24,868 bases of DNA from an uncultured Ruminiclostridium sp. (GCA_902490005.1 CABUCM010000040.1:1-24868); one strand, 5' to 3'; shown: positions 7,310 through 14,306, counted from the first letter of the stretch. Numbers and translations are program-made. The notes: a model not told the origin generated them from the sequence alone.

Positions 7310-8154
7310 CACTCCGGGAAAAGACGAAGAAGCTCTCGCTTTGTTTCCTCGCAAAGAGCCGCGATTTCATCACAAGTATACTGGGAGCCATCCCAAATTT
7401 GGTGAGCCGCAGCAGCCTGCCATACCAGCATGGAAAGGCCGCCCAGGGCCTTGCAGCCGCATTCCCTGGCGGTTTTCACCAGTTTGGTGTCCATGGGGTT
7501 GTAGACCGCGTCGAAAACATAGTCCGTATCCTCCAGGACTTCACGGGAAACCGGCATTTCGTCCGGGTTGGGATACATACCCACCGGGGTGGCGTTGATC
7601 AGCAGGTCGATATGGCCGGAAAGGCAGTCCAGGCGGCAGGTTTCGGTGTCGCCGTTGTGAACGTCGTTGCGAATGGCCCCGGAAAGGGCTGCCGCGTGGC
7701 TGAGGCTTTTGGGCCGTACCGCCAGAACCACGGAGCAACCGGCCATGGTGGCCTCATACGCCATGGTGCGGGCCACGCCTCCCGCGCCTAAAATGACCAC
7801 CCTCCCCTTTAAAGGAAAGCCTGCCTGGCATAACGCGGAAAGAAAGCCGTCGGGGTCGGTAGTGTAACCCTCCAGGCCGCCGTCATTTTTCACAGTATTT
7901 ACCGACTGGAACAGAGATGCTTTTTGATCCAAACGCTTTAAAAAAGGAATGATCGCCTGTTTATGGGGAATGGTGATATTAAAGCCGTCCAAGGTCTTCA
8001 GCTCCTGAATTTTGCCGATCAGGTCCTCTGTGGGGATATCGTAAACGCCGTAATCAGCGTCAATGCCCCGAAGTTCAAAAAGGCGCTTATGAATAAACGG
8101 CGACATGGTGTGACCGATTGGATGCCCGATTACCGCATAACGTTTTTGGCTCAT
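7309..8154 (-). CDS. aroE: Shikimate dehydrogenase
   Basis: Reduces 3-dehydroshikimate to shikimate with NADPH. Motifs in order: YAVIGHPIGHTMSPFIH (substrate-binding SxS region, here HTMSP), NITIPHKQ with the catalytic Lys, NTVKNDGG, the nucleotide-binding VILGAGGVART, INATPVGMYPN, and a C-terminal GGLSMLVWQAAAAHQIW. The start is ATG 8154 with AAGGGG eight bases upstream; an in-frame GTG at 8163 directly abuts the AAGGG and is less likely. Length 281, typical. It forms a two-gene unit with aroK (stop/start overlap TGATG), apparently transcribed from its own promoter in the aroE/acpP divergent region. Confidence 0.95.
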   Translation of the reverse strand: MSQKRYAVIGHPIGHTMSPFIHKRLFELRGIDADYGVYDIPTEDLIGKIQELKTLDGFNITIPHKQAIIPFLKRLDQKASLFQSVNTVKNDGGLEGYTTDPDGFLSALCQAGFPLKGRVVILGAGGVARTMAYEATMAGCSVVLAVRPKSLSHAAALSGAIRNDVHNGDTETCRLDCLSGHIDLLINATPVGMYPNPDEMPVSREVLEDTDYVFDAVYNPMDTKLVKTARECGCKALGGLSMLVWQAAAAHQIWDGSQYTCDEIAALCEETKRELLRLFPE

Positions 8155-8204
8155 AGAATACACCCCTTAAATTACAAGAAATTTTTTGAAGAATGTGCTG
8201 AAGA

Positions 8205-8234
8205 TTTGTAAAAATGAAAATTTGTTATTGACAA
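8205..8234 (-). promoter_or_regulatory. Candidate promoter for aroE-aroK
   Basis: On the minus strand TTGTCA (8234-8229), an 18-bp spacer and TACAAA (8210-8205), about 50 nt before the aroE start. The -35 is good and the -10 is weak. Its -35 box is superimposed, shifted by one base, on the -35 of the divergent acpP promoter. Confidence 0.4.
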
Positions 8235-8256
8235 AGGCTATTTTTACTAATAAGAT
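8228..8256 (+). promoter_or_regulatory. Sigma-A type promoter of acpP
   Basis: TTGACA (8228-8233), a 17-bp spacer and TAAGAT (8251-8256). It leaves a leader of about 118 nt before the acpP ATG. That leader contains a short AGGGA-acaaa-TCCCT hairpin followed by four T (8281-8298), which is too weak to call a terminator. No recognised fatty-acid operator was seen. Confidence 0.65.
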
Positions 8257-8380
8257 GTGGATATAGAAGTTTGGCGGGACAGGGAACAAATCCCTTTTGC
8301 TACTCTGATTGTACACGAAAAAAGCGGATTTGTCTATGTCATGTTCCGGAGAATGATTATTTTTTAGGAGGAATTTCAAT

Positions 8381-8611
8381 ATGGTATTAGAAAAGGTGAA
8401 AGCTATTTTAAGCGAGCAGTTCGATGTAGAGGAGGATTCCATCAGCCCCGAGACCAACCTGACGGAGGACTTAGAAGCGGATTCCCTGGATGTGGTGGAT
8501 TTGCTGATGTCCATCGAGGATGAATTCGAGATCGAGGTTCCCGATGAGGAGATCGAAAACATCAAGACTGTGGACCAGTTGGTAAAATACATCGAAGCCA
8601 ACATGAAATAA
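8381..8611 (+). CDS. acpP: Acyl carrier protein
   Basis: Carries growing acyl chains on a 4'-phosphopantetheine arm during fatty acid synthesis in the cytosol. The 76-residue acidic protein has the modification motif DSLDVVDL, with the serine at residue 35, in the usual place at the start of helix II. Helix I (1-15) and the C-terminal helix (about 65-75) are as expected. The ATG at 8381 follows AGGAGG. It stands alone: own promoter upstream, terminator downstream, aroE divergent. Fatty acid synthase genes are not in the window, so a secondary or specialised carrier cannot be excluded. Confidence 0.95.
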   Translation: MVLEKVKAILSEQFDVEEDSISPETNLTEDLEADSLDVVDLLMSIEDEFEIEVPDEEIENIKTVDQLVKYIEANMK

Positions 8612-8648
8612 GTTTGCCCTGTCTCAAAAAAATAAAACGGCAAATTCA

Positions 8649-8692
8649 AAAGCCGCCTTGTTGATGATACTGCACAAGGCGGCTTTTTATTT
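8649..8692 (+). terminator. Intrinsic terminator after acpP
   Basis: A perfect 12-bp stem, AAAGCCGCCTTG (8649-8660) with CAAGGCGGCTTT (8675-8686), 14-nt loop, then T-rich sequence. It ends the single-gene acpP transcript. Confidence 0.85.
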
Positions 8693-8772
8693 TTCCTTAT
8701 TTCATCCGGGGACAAAAACCGCGGAGGGGGGAAAGGGAATTACCCCGGAACGGCGCTTTTTTTGAATTCCTG

Positions 8773-8801
8773 TTGAAAATTGGGAAAAGATTCTATATAA
8801 T
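8773..8801 (+). promoter_or_regulatory. Promoter of the oadB-oadG(-proS) unit
   Basis: TTGAAA (8773-8778), a 17-bp spacer and a perfect TATAAT (8796-8801), with transcription expected to start near 8808, 35 nt before the TTG start codon. No terminator was seen between oadB and proS, so one transcript may cover all three genes. Confidence 0.7.
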
Positions 8802-8842
8802 AAATTTATATGTGTGTCTGACACGAAAAGGAGAGAATTTCT

Positions 8843-9976
8843 TTGGGCGATTTTTCATTTTTAATCAATGGAATACAAGGAATTACCCTGCCTATGGTTG
8901 TGATGTGGATCATCGGCGCGGTCCTGATCTGGCTTGCCATTAAAAAGGACTATGAGCCGGCTCTTTTGCTGCCTATGGGCTTTGGCGCGATCCTGGTCAA
9001 CCTGCCGGATACCGGCGTGCTGGGAGACAGCGGCATCATCCAGTGGCTTTACAACGTGGGCATCGGCGCCTCCGAGGCGTTCCCCCTGCTGCTGTTTGTG
9101 GGCATCGGCGCTATGATCGATTTCGGTCCCCTGCTGTCAAACCCCAAAATGCTGCTGTTTGGCGGCGCCGCCCAATTCGGCATCTTTATGACCGTGGTGC
9201 TGGCGGTGCTTTTGGGCTTTCCCCTCAAGGACGCTATGTCCGCCGGCGTTATCGGCGCGGCCGACGGCCCAACCGCCATTATGGTTTCCCAGGTGCTCAA
9301 CAGCGACTATAAGGGCGCTATTACCGTGGCGGCCTATTCCTATATGGCCCTGGTACCGATTATCCAGCCCATGGCCATCAAGCTGGTGACCACCAAAAAA
9401 GAACGGCAGATCCGTATGCCGTATAACCCAAAATCCGTATCCAAGACGACAAAAATTTTGTTCCCGATCATCGTTACCCTGATCGCCGGCCTCATCGCCC
9501 CCGATTCCATCGCCTTGGTGGGCTTTTTGATGTTCGGCAACCTGATCCGGGAATGCGGACGGCTGGAGACTCTTTCTCAAACCGCCCAAGGCCCTCTGGC
9601 CAATCTCATCACGATTTTCCTGGGCATCACCATCGCGTTCCAAATGCGGGCGGACCAGTTCTTAAGCTGGGGCACGCTGCTGGTCATGGCCCTTGGCCTG
9701 TTCGCCTTTGTGTTTGACACCATGGGCGGCGTGGTGTTCGCCAAGATTTTGAACATTTTCCTGCCCAAGGGCAAGAAGATCAACCCCATGGTAGGCGGCG
9801 CCGGTATCTCCGCTTTCCCCATGAGCGCCAGAGTGATTCAAAAAATGGCCCTGAAAGAGGACAACCAGAACCATATTTTGATGCACGCGGTAGGCGCCAA
9901 TGTGGCCGGACAAATCGGTTCCGTGGTAGCGGGCGGCATAATCCTTTCCCTGGCCCGCACCTTCGGCCTGCTGTAA
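8843..9976 (+). CDS. Na+-translocating decarboxylase beta subunit (OadB/GcdB/MmdB family)
   Basis: Integral membrane subunit that decarboxylates carboxybiotin and pumps Na+ out in oxaloacetate, glutaconyl-CoA or methylmalonyl-CoA decarboxylases. The 377-residue protein is hydrophobic with many membrane segments. It carries the two family hallmarks: GVIGAADGPTAIMVS, with Asp141 at the Na+/H+ site, and GGAGISAFPMSARVIQKM near 318-335. A conserved VGANVAGQIGSVVAGG follows near the end. It starts with TTG at 8843 after AAAGGAG. The partner gamma-like peptide follows by 12 nt, but no carboxyltransferase (alpha) or biotin carrier gene is adjacent, so the substrate cannot be read from context. Confidence 0.92.
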   Translation: MGDFSFLINGIQGITLPMVVMWIIGAVLIWLAIKKDYEPALLLPMGFGAILVNLPDTGVLGDSGIIQWLYNVGIGASEAFPLLLFVGIGAMIDFGPLLSNPKMLLFGGAAQFGIFMTVVLAVLLGFPLKDAMSAGVIGAADGPTAIMVSQVLNSDYKGAITVAAYSYMALVPIIQPMAIKLVTTKKERQIRMPYNPKSVSKTTKILFPIIVTLIAGLIAPDSIALVGFLMFGNLIRECGRLETLSQTAQGPLANLITIFLGITIAFQMRADQFLSWGTLLVMALGLFAFVFDTMGGVVFAKILNIFLPKGKKINPMVGGAGISAFPMSARVIQKMALKEDNQNHILMHAVGANVAGQIGSVVAGGIILSLARTFGLL

Positions 9977-9988
9977 GGAGGTAGCGAA

Positions 9989-10201
9989 ATGACATTGATG
10001 ACGATTTGCAGCTTTTTAAATACGGCGTTCAACAGCGCCCTGGGCCCGGTAGATATGGAGGATATCTGGAAATCCCTGCGGCTGATGCTGGAGGGCATGG
10101 TAGGCATCTTTGTGGTAATGGTGCTGATTTTTCTGGTGATCTTTATTTTAAGCAAAACTTTTGACCGTAAGAAAGACGACGATACCGATAAAAAGGAGTA
10201 A
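9989..10201 (+). CDS. OadG-like gamma subunit, single-pass membrane peptide
   Basis: A 70-residue protein with one strongly hydrophobic helix (about 33-55) embedded in LRLMLEGMVGIFVVMVLIF, the form seen in OadG/gamma subunits. It ends in a very charged Lys/Asp tail (from about residue 60). In the family this subunit anchors the carboxyltransferase to the beta subunit and aids Zn2+ binding through its tail. Here the tail is Asp/Lys-rich without histidines. ATG 9989 follows AAGGAGG closely after the beta-subunit stop. The family is poorly conserved in sequence, so the assignment rests on topology, length and adjacency. Confidence 0.75.
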   Translation: MTLMTICSFLNTAFNSALGPVDMEDIWKSLRLMLEGMVGIFVVMVLIFLVIFILSKTFDRKKDDDTDKKE

Positions 10202-10207
10202 TCACAC

Positions 10208-11644
10208 ATGGCAGAACAGAAAAAAATGGTAGAAGCCATCACCTCTATGGAAGAGGACTTTGCCAAATGGTACACGGACATTGTGAAGAAAGCGGAATTA
10301 ATGGATTATTCCAGCGTCCGGGGCTGTATGATTATCGAGCCGTACGGCTGGGCCATTTGGGAAAACATCCGGGACATTCTGGACCGCGAGTTTAAGGAGC
10401 TGGGCCACGAGAACGTGGCTATGCCCCTGTTTATCCCGGAAAGCCTTCTTCAGAAGGAAAAGGACCACGTAGAGGGCTTCGCCCCCGAGGTGGCCTGGGT
10501 CACCCACGGCGGCGAGGAGGAGCTTCCCGAGCGGCTGTGCGTCCGTCCTACCTCAGAGACCCTGTTCTGCGACCACTATAAGAACATCATCCACTCCTGG
10601 CGGGACCTGCCCAAGCTGTACAACCAGTGGTGCTCCGTGGTGCGCTGGGAGAAAACCACCCGGCCGTTCCTCCGTTCCGTGGAGTTTTACTGGCAGGAGG
10701 GCCACACCATGCACGCCACCGCCGAGGAGGCCAAAGAGGAAACCGAGCGTATGCTCAACGTGTACGCGGATTTCTGCGAGAAGCAGCTGGCGATCCCGGT
10801 GATTAAGGGCAGAAAGACCGAGAAAGAGCAGTTTGCCGGCGCCGAGGCCACCTATACCATCGAGGCCCTGATGCACGACGGCAAGGCCCTGCAGTCCGGT
10901 ACCAGCCACTATTTTGGCGACGGCTTCGCCAAAGCCTTTGATATCACCTATACGGATAAGGAAAATAAGCCCCAGTATCCCCATCAGACCTCCTGGGGGA
11001 TGTCCACCCGGATTATCGGCGGCATTATCATGACCCACGGCGACGACAACGGCTTGGTGCTGCCTCCCGCGGTGGCGCCGATTCAGGTGATGATTATCCC
11101 CATCGCCCAGCATAAGCCCGGGGTGCTGGAAAAGGCTGAGGAGCTGCGGGCGCGGCTGAAGAAGATTTGCCGGGTAAAAATGGACGGCAGCGACCAAAGC
11201 CCCGGCTGGAAGTTCAGCCAGTATGAAATGAAGGGCGTGCCCCTCCGTTTGGAGATCGGCCCGAAGGATATGGAGAAAAACCAGTGCGTGCTGGTGCGCC
11301 GTGATAACCGGGAAAAAACCTTTGTCTCTCTGGATGAACTGGAAACGAAGATCCCGGAGCTTCTGGAAGCGGTTCGGCAGGGTATGTACGACAAGGCCCT
11401 GGCCCGCCGGGAGCAGATGACCTATTCCGCCGCGACCCTGGAGGAAATGAAGAAAATCGCCGACGAAAAGCCCGGCTTTATCAAGGCCATGTGGTGCGGC
11501 GACCTGGCCTGCGAAGAAAAACTGAAGGACGAAGCCGGGGTTTCTTCCCGCTGTATGCCCTTTGAACAGGAGCATCTGGCCGATACCTGCGTTTGCTGCG
11601 GCAAGCCTGCCAAGACCATGGTCTATTGGGGTAAGGCGTATTAA
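10208..11644 (+). CDS. proS: Prolyl-tRNA synthetase, archaeal/eukaryote-like (type 3)
   Basis: Charges tRNA-Pro with proline in the cytosol. The 478-residue enzyme belongs to the shorter ProRS type without the inserted YbaK-like editing domain. It has class II motifs in CVRPTSET and VVRWEKTTRPFLRSVEF (motif 2 area) and GGIIMTHGDDNGLVLPP (motif 3). An anticodon-binding domain follows, then a C-terminal zinc-type domain with Cys430, Cys435 and the Cys461/463/464 cluster, ending in the typical VYWGKAY tyrosine. The start ATG 10208 has AAAAGGAG overlapping the end of the gamma-subunit gene, implying cotranscription, and a terminator follows. Confidence 0.96.
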   Translation: MAEQKKMVEAITSMEEDFAKWYTDIVKKAELMDYSSVRGCMIIEPYGWAIWENIRDILDREFKELGHENVAMPLFIPESLLQKEKDHVEGFAPEVAWVTHGGEEELPERLCVRPTSETLFCDHYKNIIHSWRDLPKLYNQWCSVVRWEKTTRPFLRSVEFYWQEGHTMHATAEEAKEETERMLNVYADFCEKQLAIPVIKGRKTEKEQFAGAEATYTIEALMHDGKALQSGTSHYFGDGFAKAFDITYTDKENKPQYPHQTSWGMSTRIIGGIIMTHGDDNGLVLPPAVAPIQVMIIPIAQHKPGVLEKAEELRARLKKICRVKMDGSDQSPGWKFSQYEMKGVPLRLEIGPKDMEKNQCVLVRRDNREKTFVSLDELETKIPELLEAVRQGMYDKALARREQMTYSAATLEEMKKIADEKPGFIKAMWCGDLACEEKLKDEAGVSSRCMPFEQEHLADTCVCCGKPAKTMVYWGKAY

Positions 11645-11653
11645 GAAAAAGAA

Positions 11654-11683
11654 AAAAGTGCCGGCTTGCGCGCCGGCACTTTT
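11654..11683 (+). terminator. Intrinsic terminator after proS
   Basis: AAAAGTGCCGGC (11654-11665), loop TTGCGC, GCCGGCACTTTT (11672-11683): a perfect 12-bp GC-rich stem ending in T residues, 10 nt after the proS stop. Confidence 0.88.
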
Positions 11684-11738
11684 CTATCTGCGTTTATTCT
11701 CTAAGGAGCTGTGATGAAGCCGTTCTCTGCCCTGCTTG

Positions 11739-11912
11739 TCATGAAGGCTCGTTTTCCATGTGCTCCATCGCGTAGTCGATGCACTGGTTGATGAATTCAC
11801 TGCGGCTGACGCCGGCTTTTCCCGCCGCCTGGTCAATCCGGCGCAGCTTGTCCTCCTTGACTCGGATGGTGATGGGCTCCGTTTTGTACATTTTAGGAAT
11901 AAAATTTCTCAT
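11739..11912 (-). CDS. Small ribbon-helix-helix (CopG/Arc-like) DNA-binding protein
   Basis: A 57-residue protein with a beta strand PITIRVKE followed by two helices, DKLRRIDQAAGKAG and SRSEFINQCIDYAMEHM: the pattern of a MetJ/Arc/CopG-type dimeric repressor. I choose ATG 11912 because AAGAGGTGG lies eight bases upstream; an upstream in-frame start at 11933 would place that site inside the gene. It is divergent from a small Cys-rich protein gene. A 9-bp inverted repeat starts one base from its ATG, which suggests autoregulation. No toxin gene is next to it in the same direction. Confidence 0.8.
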   Translation of the reverse strand: MRNFIPKMYKTEPITIRVKEDKLRRIDQAAGKAGVSRSEFINQCIDYAMEHMENEPS

Positions 11913-11950
11913 AATACAAACCACCTCTTGCAATCAGTGTAGTTTGTATT
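11913..11950. promoter_or_regulatory. Inverted repeat, candidate operator of the ribbon-helix-helix gene
   Basis: AATACAAAC at 11913-11921 is perfectly repeated in inverse as GTTTGTATT at 11942-11950, with half-sites 29 bp apart (close to three helical turns). It fills the region between the divergent genes, abutting the regulator's start codon and flanking its ribosome binding site. A plus-strand promoter candidate TTGCAA (11928-11933)-18-TATTCT (11952-11957) overlaps it. Confidence 0.5.
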
Positions 11951-12008
11951 GTATTCTTAATATAGAGTCATTATTCGAATGCAATTAAGAGTACGAGAGG
12001 GTGGTGTT

Positions 12009-12185
12009 ATGGCGAAGGTGATTAGGTGCGAAAATGAATTTTGTATCTATTATCAGGAGGATCATTGTATTTTAAGGGAGGTCTTTTTGGACATTCAAGG
12101 AAATTGTTCCAGCTGTATTTACGTGGCAATTGAAGAAGATTATTTGGAAACAAAAAGGAACCATGGCCTGGCACAAAACTCTTAA
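12009..12185 (+). CDS. Small Cys-rich protein of unknown function
   Basis: A 58-residue protein with five cysteines in its first 39 residues, arranged C-x4-C-x6-C-x11-C-x2-C: CENEFC, then HCILREV, then CSSC. This spacing suggests a bound metal or disulfide, and the size and layout recall DUF1540-like proteins of Firmicutes, but I cannot assign a family with confidence. The start is ATG 12009 after GAGAGGGTGG; the frame is open from 11979 but no ribosome binding site precedes that. Its end overlaps the convergent 91-aa gene by 4 nt. It is divergently arranged with the ribbon-helix-helix regulator and may be its target. Confidence 0.65.
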   Translation: MAKVIRCENEFCIYYQEDHCILREVFLDIQGNCSSCIYVAIEEDYLETKRNHGLAQNS

Positions 12186-12457
12186 GCCCAGAGTTTACCT
12201 ATGTGAAATTTTATCACATTGGCGAGCCTGCTGAACACATTGGTAACAGCCTGGGGATTTACCATGCTGGTGACAAATACGGCGGTAGGGCCGTCGGCGC
12301 CGCCGATGATGCCGATGCTGGCGGCATCCCTTGGCTTACCGACGATTTTGATGCTGTGCTGTTTGCCGCAGACGCGCCTGGACACGGCCTCTCCTATTTT
12401 TAGAATGAAAACCGTAACCGCCACCATGCCGGCGGCCTTGCATAAAAATTTGAACAT
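12182..12457 (-). CDS. Small membrane protein with the ADGPT motif of decarboxylase beta subunits
   Basis: A 91-residue protein: one N-terminal hydrophobic helix (about 7-24), a basic stretch, then DAASIGIIGGADGPTAVFV (44-62). This aligns with residues 130-148 of the beta subunit encoded at 8843-9976 at D-A-x-S-x-G-x-I-G-x-ADGPTA-x-x-V. The rest of the 377-residue subunit, including the GGAGISAFPMSA region, is absent, so this cannot be a working pump on its own. It starts at ATG 12457 with AAGAGGTG five bases upstream, so it looks like a true gene rather than a decayed one. Function unknown. Confidence 0.7.
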   Translation of the reverse strand: MFKFLCKAAGMVAVTVFILKIGEAVSRRVCGKQHSIKIVGKPRDAASIGIIGGADGPTAVFVTSMVNPQAVTNVFSRLANVIKFHIGKLWA

Positions 12458-12513
12458 TTTGACACCTCTTTCATTTGCCTTATCGTTACTTTTGGTGTTT
12501 TTTATATTTTTAC

Positions 12514-12536
12514 AAACCGGCAGTTACCGCCGGTTT
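12514..12536. repeat. Hairpin in the 12458-12603 divergent intergenic region
   Basis: AAACCGGC (12514-12521), 7-nt loop, GCCGGTTT (12529-12536), without a T-tract on either strand, so not an intrinsic terminator. It lies upstream of a perfect TATAAT (12554-12559) that may serve the downstream decarboxylase; no matching -35 box was found. It could be a regulator-binding site. Confidence 0.4.
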
Positions 12537-12603
12537 CTAGGATTACTTATTACTATAATGGTTTTTCCCTGTTTGTCAAATACAAAAAATCGGAGGGATG
12601 TTT

Positions 12604-13932
12604 TTGGAAACGCCTCTTTACAGCGCCCTGCTGGCGCATCAAAAAAAGAACCGGTCATCCTTTCATACGCCAGGGCATAAAAACGCGGAAAAAATTTTTC
12701 AAACGAATTTTTATGAATTGGATTATACCGAGCTGCCGGATACCGACAGCCTGTTTGAAGCCGAAAGCTGCATTTTAAAAGCGGAAGCCGCCGCCGCAAA
12801 GGCGTTTTCTTCATTACTATGCGTATTATCTGCAGGCGGCTGTACAATGTGTATCCAGGCGATGTTCCGCCTGGCGGCGCCAAACGGTGGGAAGATGGTC
12901 TGCGGCAGGGTGATTCACCGGTGCGCCGTCAATACCATGGCGCTGCTGGGGATCGACCCCGTTTGGATCATGCCGGAGCCAAACGCCGGGGAGGGCCTTG
13001 CCGGGCGCGTGACCCCGGACGGGGTTCGCCGGGCGTTGGAGGAAACCCCCGGGGCGAAGGGGGTTTATCTCACCAGTCCCGATTATTACGGGGTTATCAG
13101 TGATATTCAGGGGATCTCCGGCGTATGTAAGGAATATGGGGTGCCCTTGCTGGTGGATAACGCCCACGGCGCCCATTTGGGCTATTTAAAGGAAAACCTG
13201 CACCCGATTCATTTAGGGGCGTCTATGGCCGCCTGCTCCGCCCATAAGACCCTGCCGGTGCTTACCGGCGGCGCTTGGCTGCAAATCAACGACAGCCGCT
13301 ATCTTGACGGCGTGAAGGAAGCCATGAGCCTGTTCGGCTCCACCAGCCCCTCGTACCCGGTGATGGCGTCTTTGGATTTATGCCGGGCCTGGCTCCAGGA
13401 GGAGGGGAAAGAGGCCCTTGAGAAGCTGGAAGCCAGGGTGGCGCCCATTAAAAAATTGATGGGGGAAAAAGGAATGGCGCCGCCCGCGGGCTTGGCGGAC
13501 CCTGTCCGTATTACCCTGAATACCGCCAGTATCGGCCTTGAGGGCCGGCAGGCGGCCCAGCGGCTGCGGGAATACGGCGTGGAGCCTGAATATGCCGACG
13601 ACGGTTTTGTGGTGCTGATTCCCACCCCCTTTAATACCGAGGAGGATTTCCAAAGGGTGGAGCGGGCGATAGAGGCCATGCCTGTTGCCAGGCCCCTTTC
13701 CATCGGGCGGCGGATCCCGCCAGTGCCGCCGCGGGCCGTTTCCCCAAGGCAGGCGGTGCTTTCCTCAAGCGAGGAGGTGCCCATGGCCCAGGCGGTGGGA
13801 AGAATCGCCGCCCAGGCGGCTTGTCCCTGTCCGCCGGGGGTGCCGGTGGTGATGCCGGGAGAGGTTATGACGGAAAAAGCGGCGGAGTTTTTAATTAGGT
13901 ATGGCTTTTTTTCGGCGAAAGTGCTAAAATAA
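12604..13932 (+). CDS. PLP-dependent Orn/Lys/Arg-type decarboxylase (YaaO-like)
   Basis: Fold-type I basic amino acid decarboxylase making a polyamine or agmatine/cadaverine-type amine; the substrate cannot be told from sequence alone. About 443 residues, with SFHTPGHK near the N terminus, VDNAHGAHLGY holding the PLP-contacting Asp and His, and the Schiff-base lysine in SAHKTLPVLTGGAW. A small C-terminal domain ends near CPCPPGVPVVMPGE, typical of the family. I prefer TTG 12604, six bases after GGAGGG; the in-frame ATG 12598 abuts that site. In Bacillus yaaO lies upstream of tmk-yaaQ; here tmk is absent and darA follows directly. Confidence 0.9.
   Translation: METPLYSALLAHQKKNRSSFHTPGHKNAEKIFQTNFYELDYTELPDTDSLFEAESCILKAEAAAAKAFSSLLCVLSAGGCTMCIQAMFRLAAPNGGKMVCGRVIHRCAVNTMALLGIDPVWIMPEPNAGEGLAGRVTPDGVRRALEETPGAKGVYLTSPDYYGVISDIQGISGVCKEYGVPLLVDNAHGAHLGYLKENLHPIHLGASMAACSAHKTLPVLTGGAWLQINDSRYLDGVKEAMSLFGSTSPSYPVMASLDLCRAWLQEEGKEALEKLEARVAPIKKLMGEKGMAPPAGLADPVRITLNTASIGLEGRQAAQRLREYGVEPEYADDGFVVLIPTPFNTEEDFQRVERAIEAMPVARPLSIGRRIPPVPPRAVSPRQAVLSSSEEVPMAQAVGRIAAQAACPCPPGVPVVMPGEVMTEKAAEFLIRYGFFSAKVLK
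13902..13930 (+). promoter_or_regulatory. Candidate promoter for darA-holB-ricT
   Basis: TGGCTT (13902-13907), 17 bp, then extended -10 TGC-TAAAAT (13922-13930), at the very end of the decarboxylase gene. The next ribosome binding site is about 40 nt away. A GAAAGG-TTT-CCTTTC hairpin (13937-13951) lies in the leader. Confidence 0.35.
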
Positions 13933-13982
13933 ATTTGAAAGGTTTCCTTTCATCCTTCAAAAACAGATAGGAGGTTTTTTCT

Positions 13983-14306
13983 ATGAAACTAGTACTTGCA
14001 ATTGTGAGCAATGACGATAGCGCCTCGGTTTCCAGCGCATTGACTAGAAACGGATTTCAGGTAACGAAACTGGCCACCACCGGCGGCTTTCTGATGGCGG
14101 GAAACACCACCTTTTTAACCGGCGTGGAAGACGACCAGGTGGATAAGGTGCTTGAGGTGATCGCGGAAAAAAGCAGCAAGCGGACCCAGATCGTTCCCAG
14201 CACCACCACGGCGGATGTGGGCATGTATTCCGCGTTCCCGGTGCAGGTCACCGTGGGCGGCGCCACTGTGTTCGTGATGAACGTAGAGCGCTACGAAAAG
14301 GTTTAA
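13983..14306 (+). CDS. darA: Cyclic di-AMP receptor DarA (PII-like, PstA/YaaQ)
   Basis: A 107-residue trimeric PII-like protein that binds the second messenger c-di-AMP; its downstream partner is unknown. The sequence follows the family throughout: an N-terminal LVLAIVSNDDSASVSSAL strand-helix unit, the T-loop region FQVTKLATTGGFLMAGNTTF, a V-E-D-D segment, and a C-terminal VGGATVFVMNVERYEKV. ATG 13983 follows AGGAGG by eight bases. It lies between the decarboxylase and holB, the same neighbourhood as Bacillus yaaQ, which supports orthology. Confidence 0.95.
   Translation: MKLVLAIVSNDDSASVSSALTRNGFQVTKLATTGGFLMAGNTTFLTGVEDDQVDKVLEVIAEKSSKRTQIVPSTTTADVGMYSAFPVQVTVGGATVFVMNVERYEKV

Noticed and set aside
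8281..8298. Attenuator in the acpP leader
   Set aside because: The stem is only five base pairs with four T residues; too weak to support.
10553..11575. 340-codon open frame antisense to proS
   Set aside because: It lies fully within proS, has no family motif and a His/Gly/Leu-rich makeup typical of antisense frames in GC-rich genes.
11739..12185. Toxin-antitoxin pair
   Set aside because: The ribbon-helix-helix gene could be an antitoxin, but the neighbour is divergent, Cys-rich and unlike known toxins, and no toxin gene is in line with it.
13937..13951. Terminator between the decarboxylase and darA
   Set aside because: The GAAAGG/CCTTTC stem has a three-base loop and no T-tract after it.
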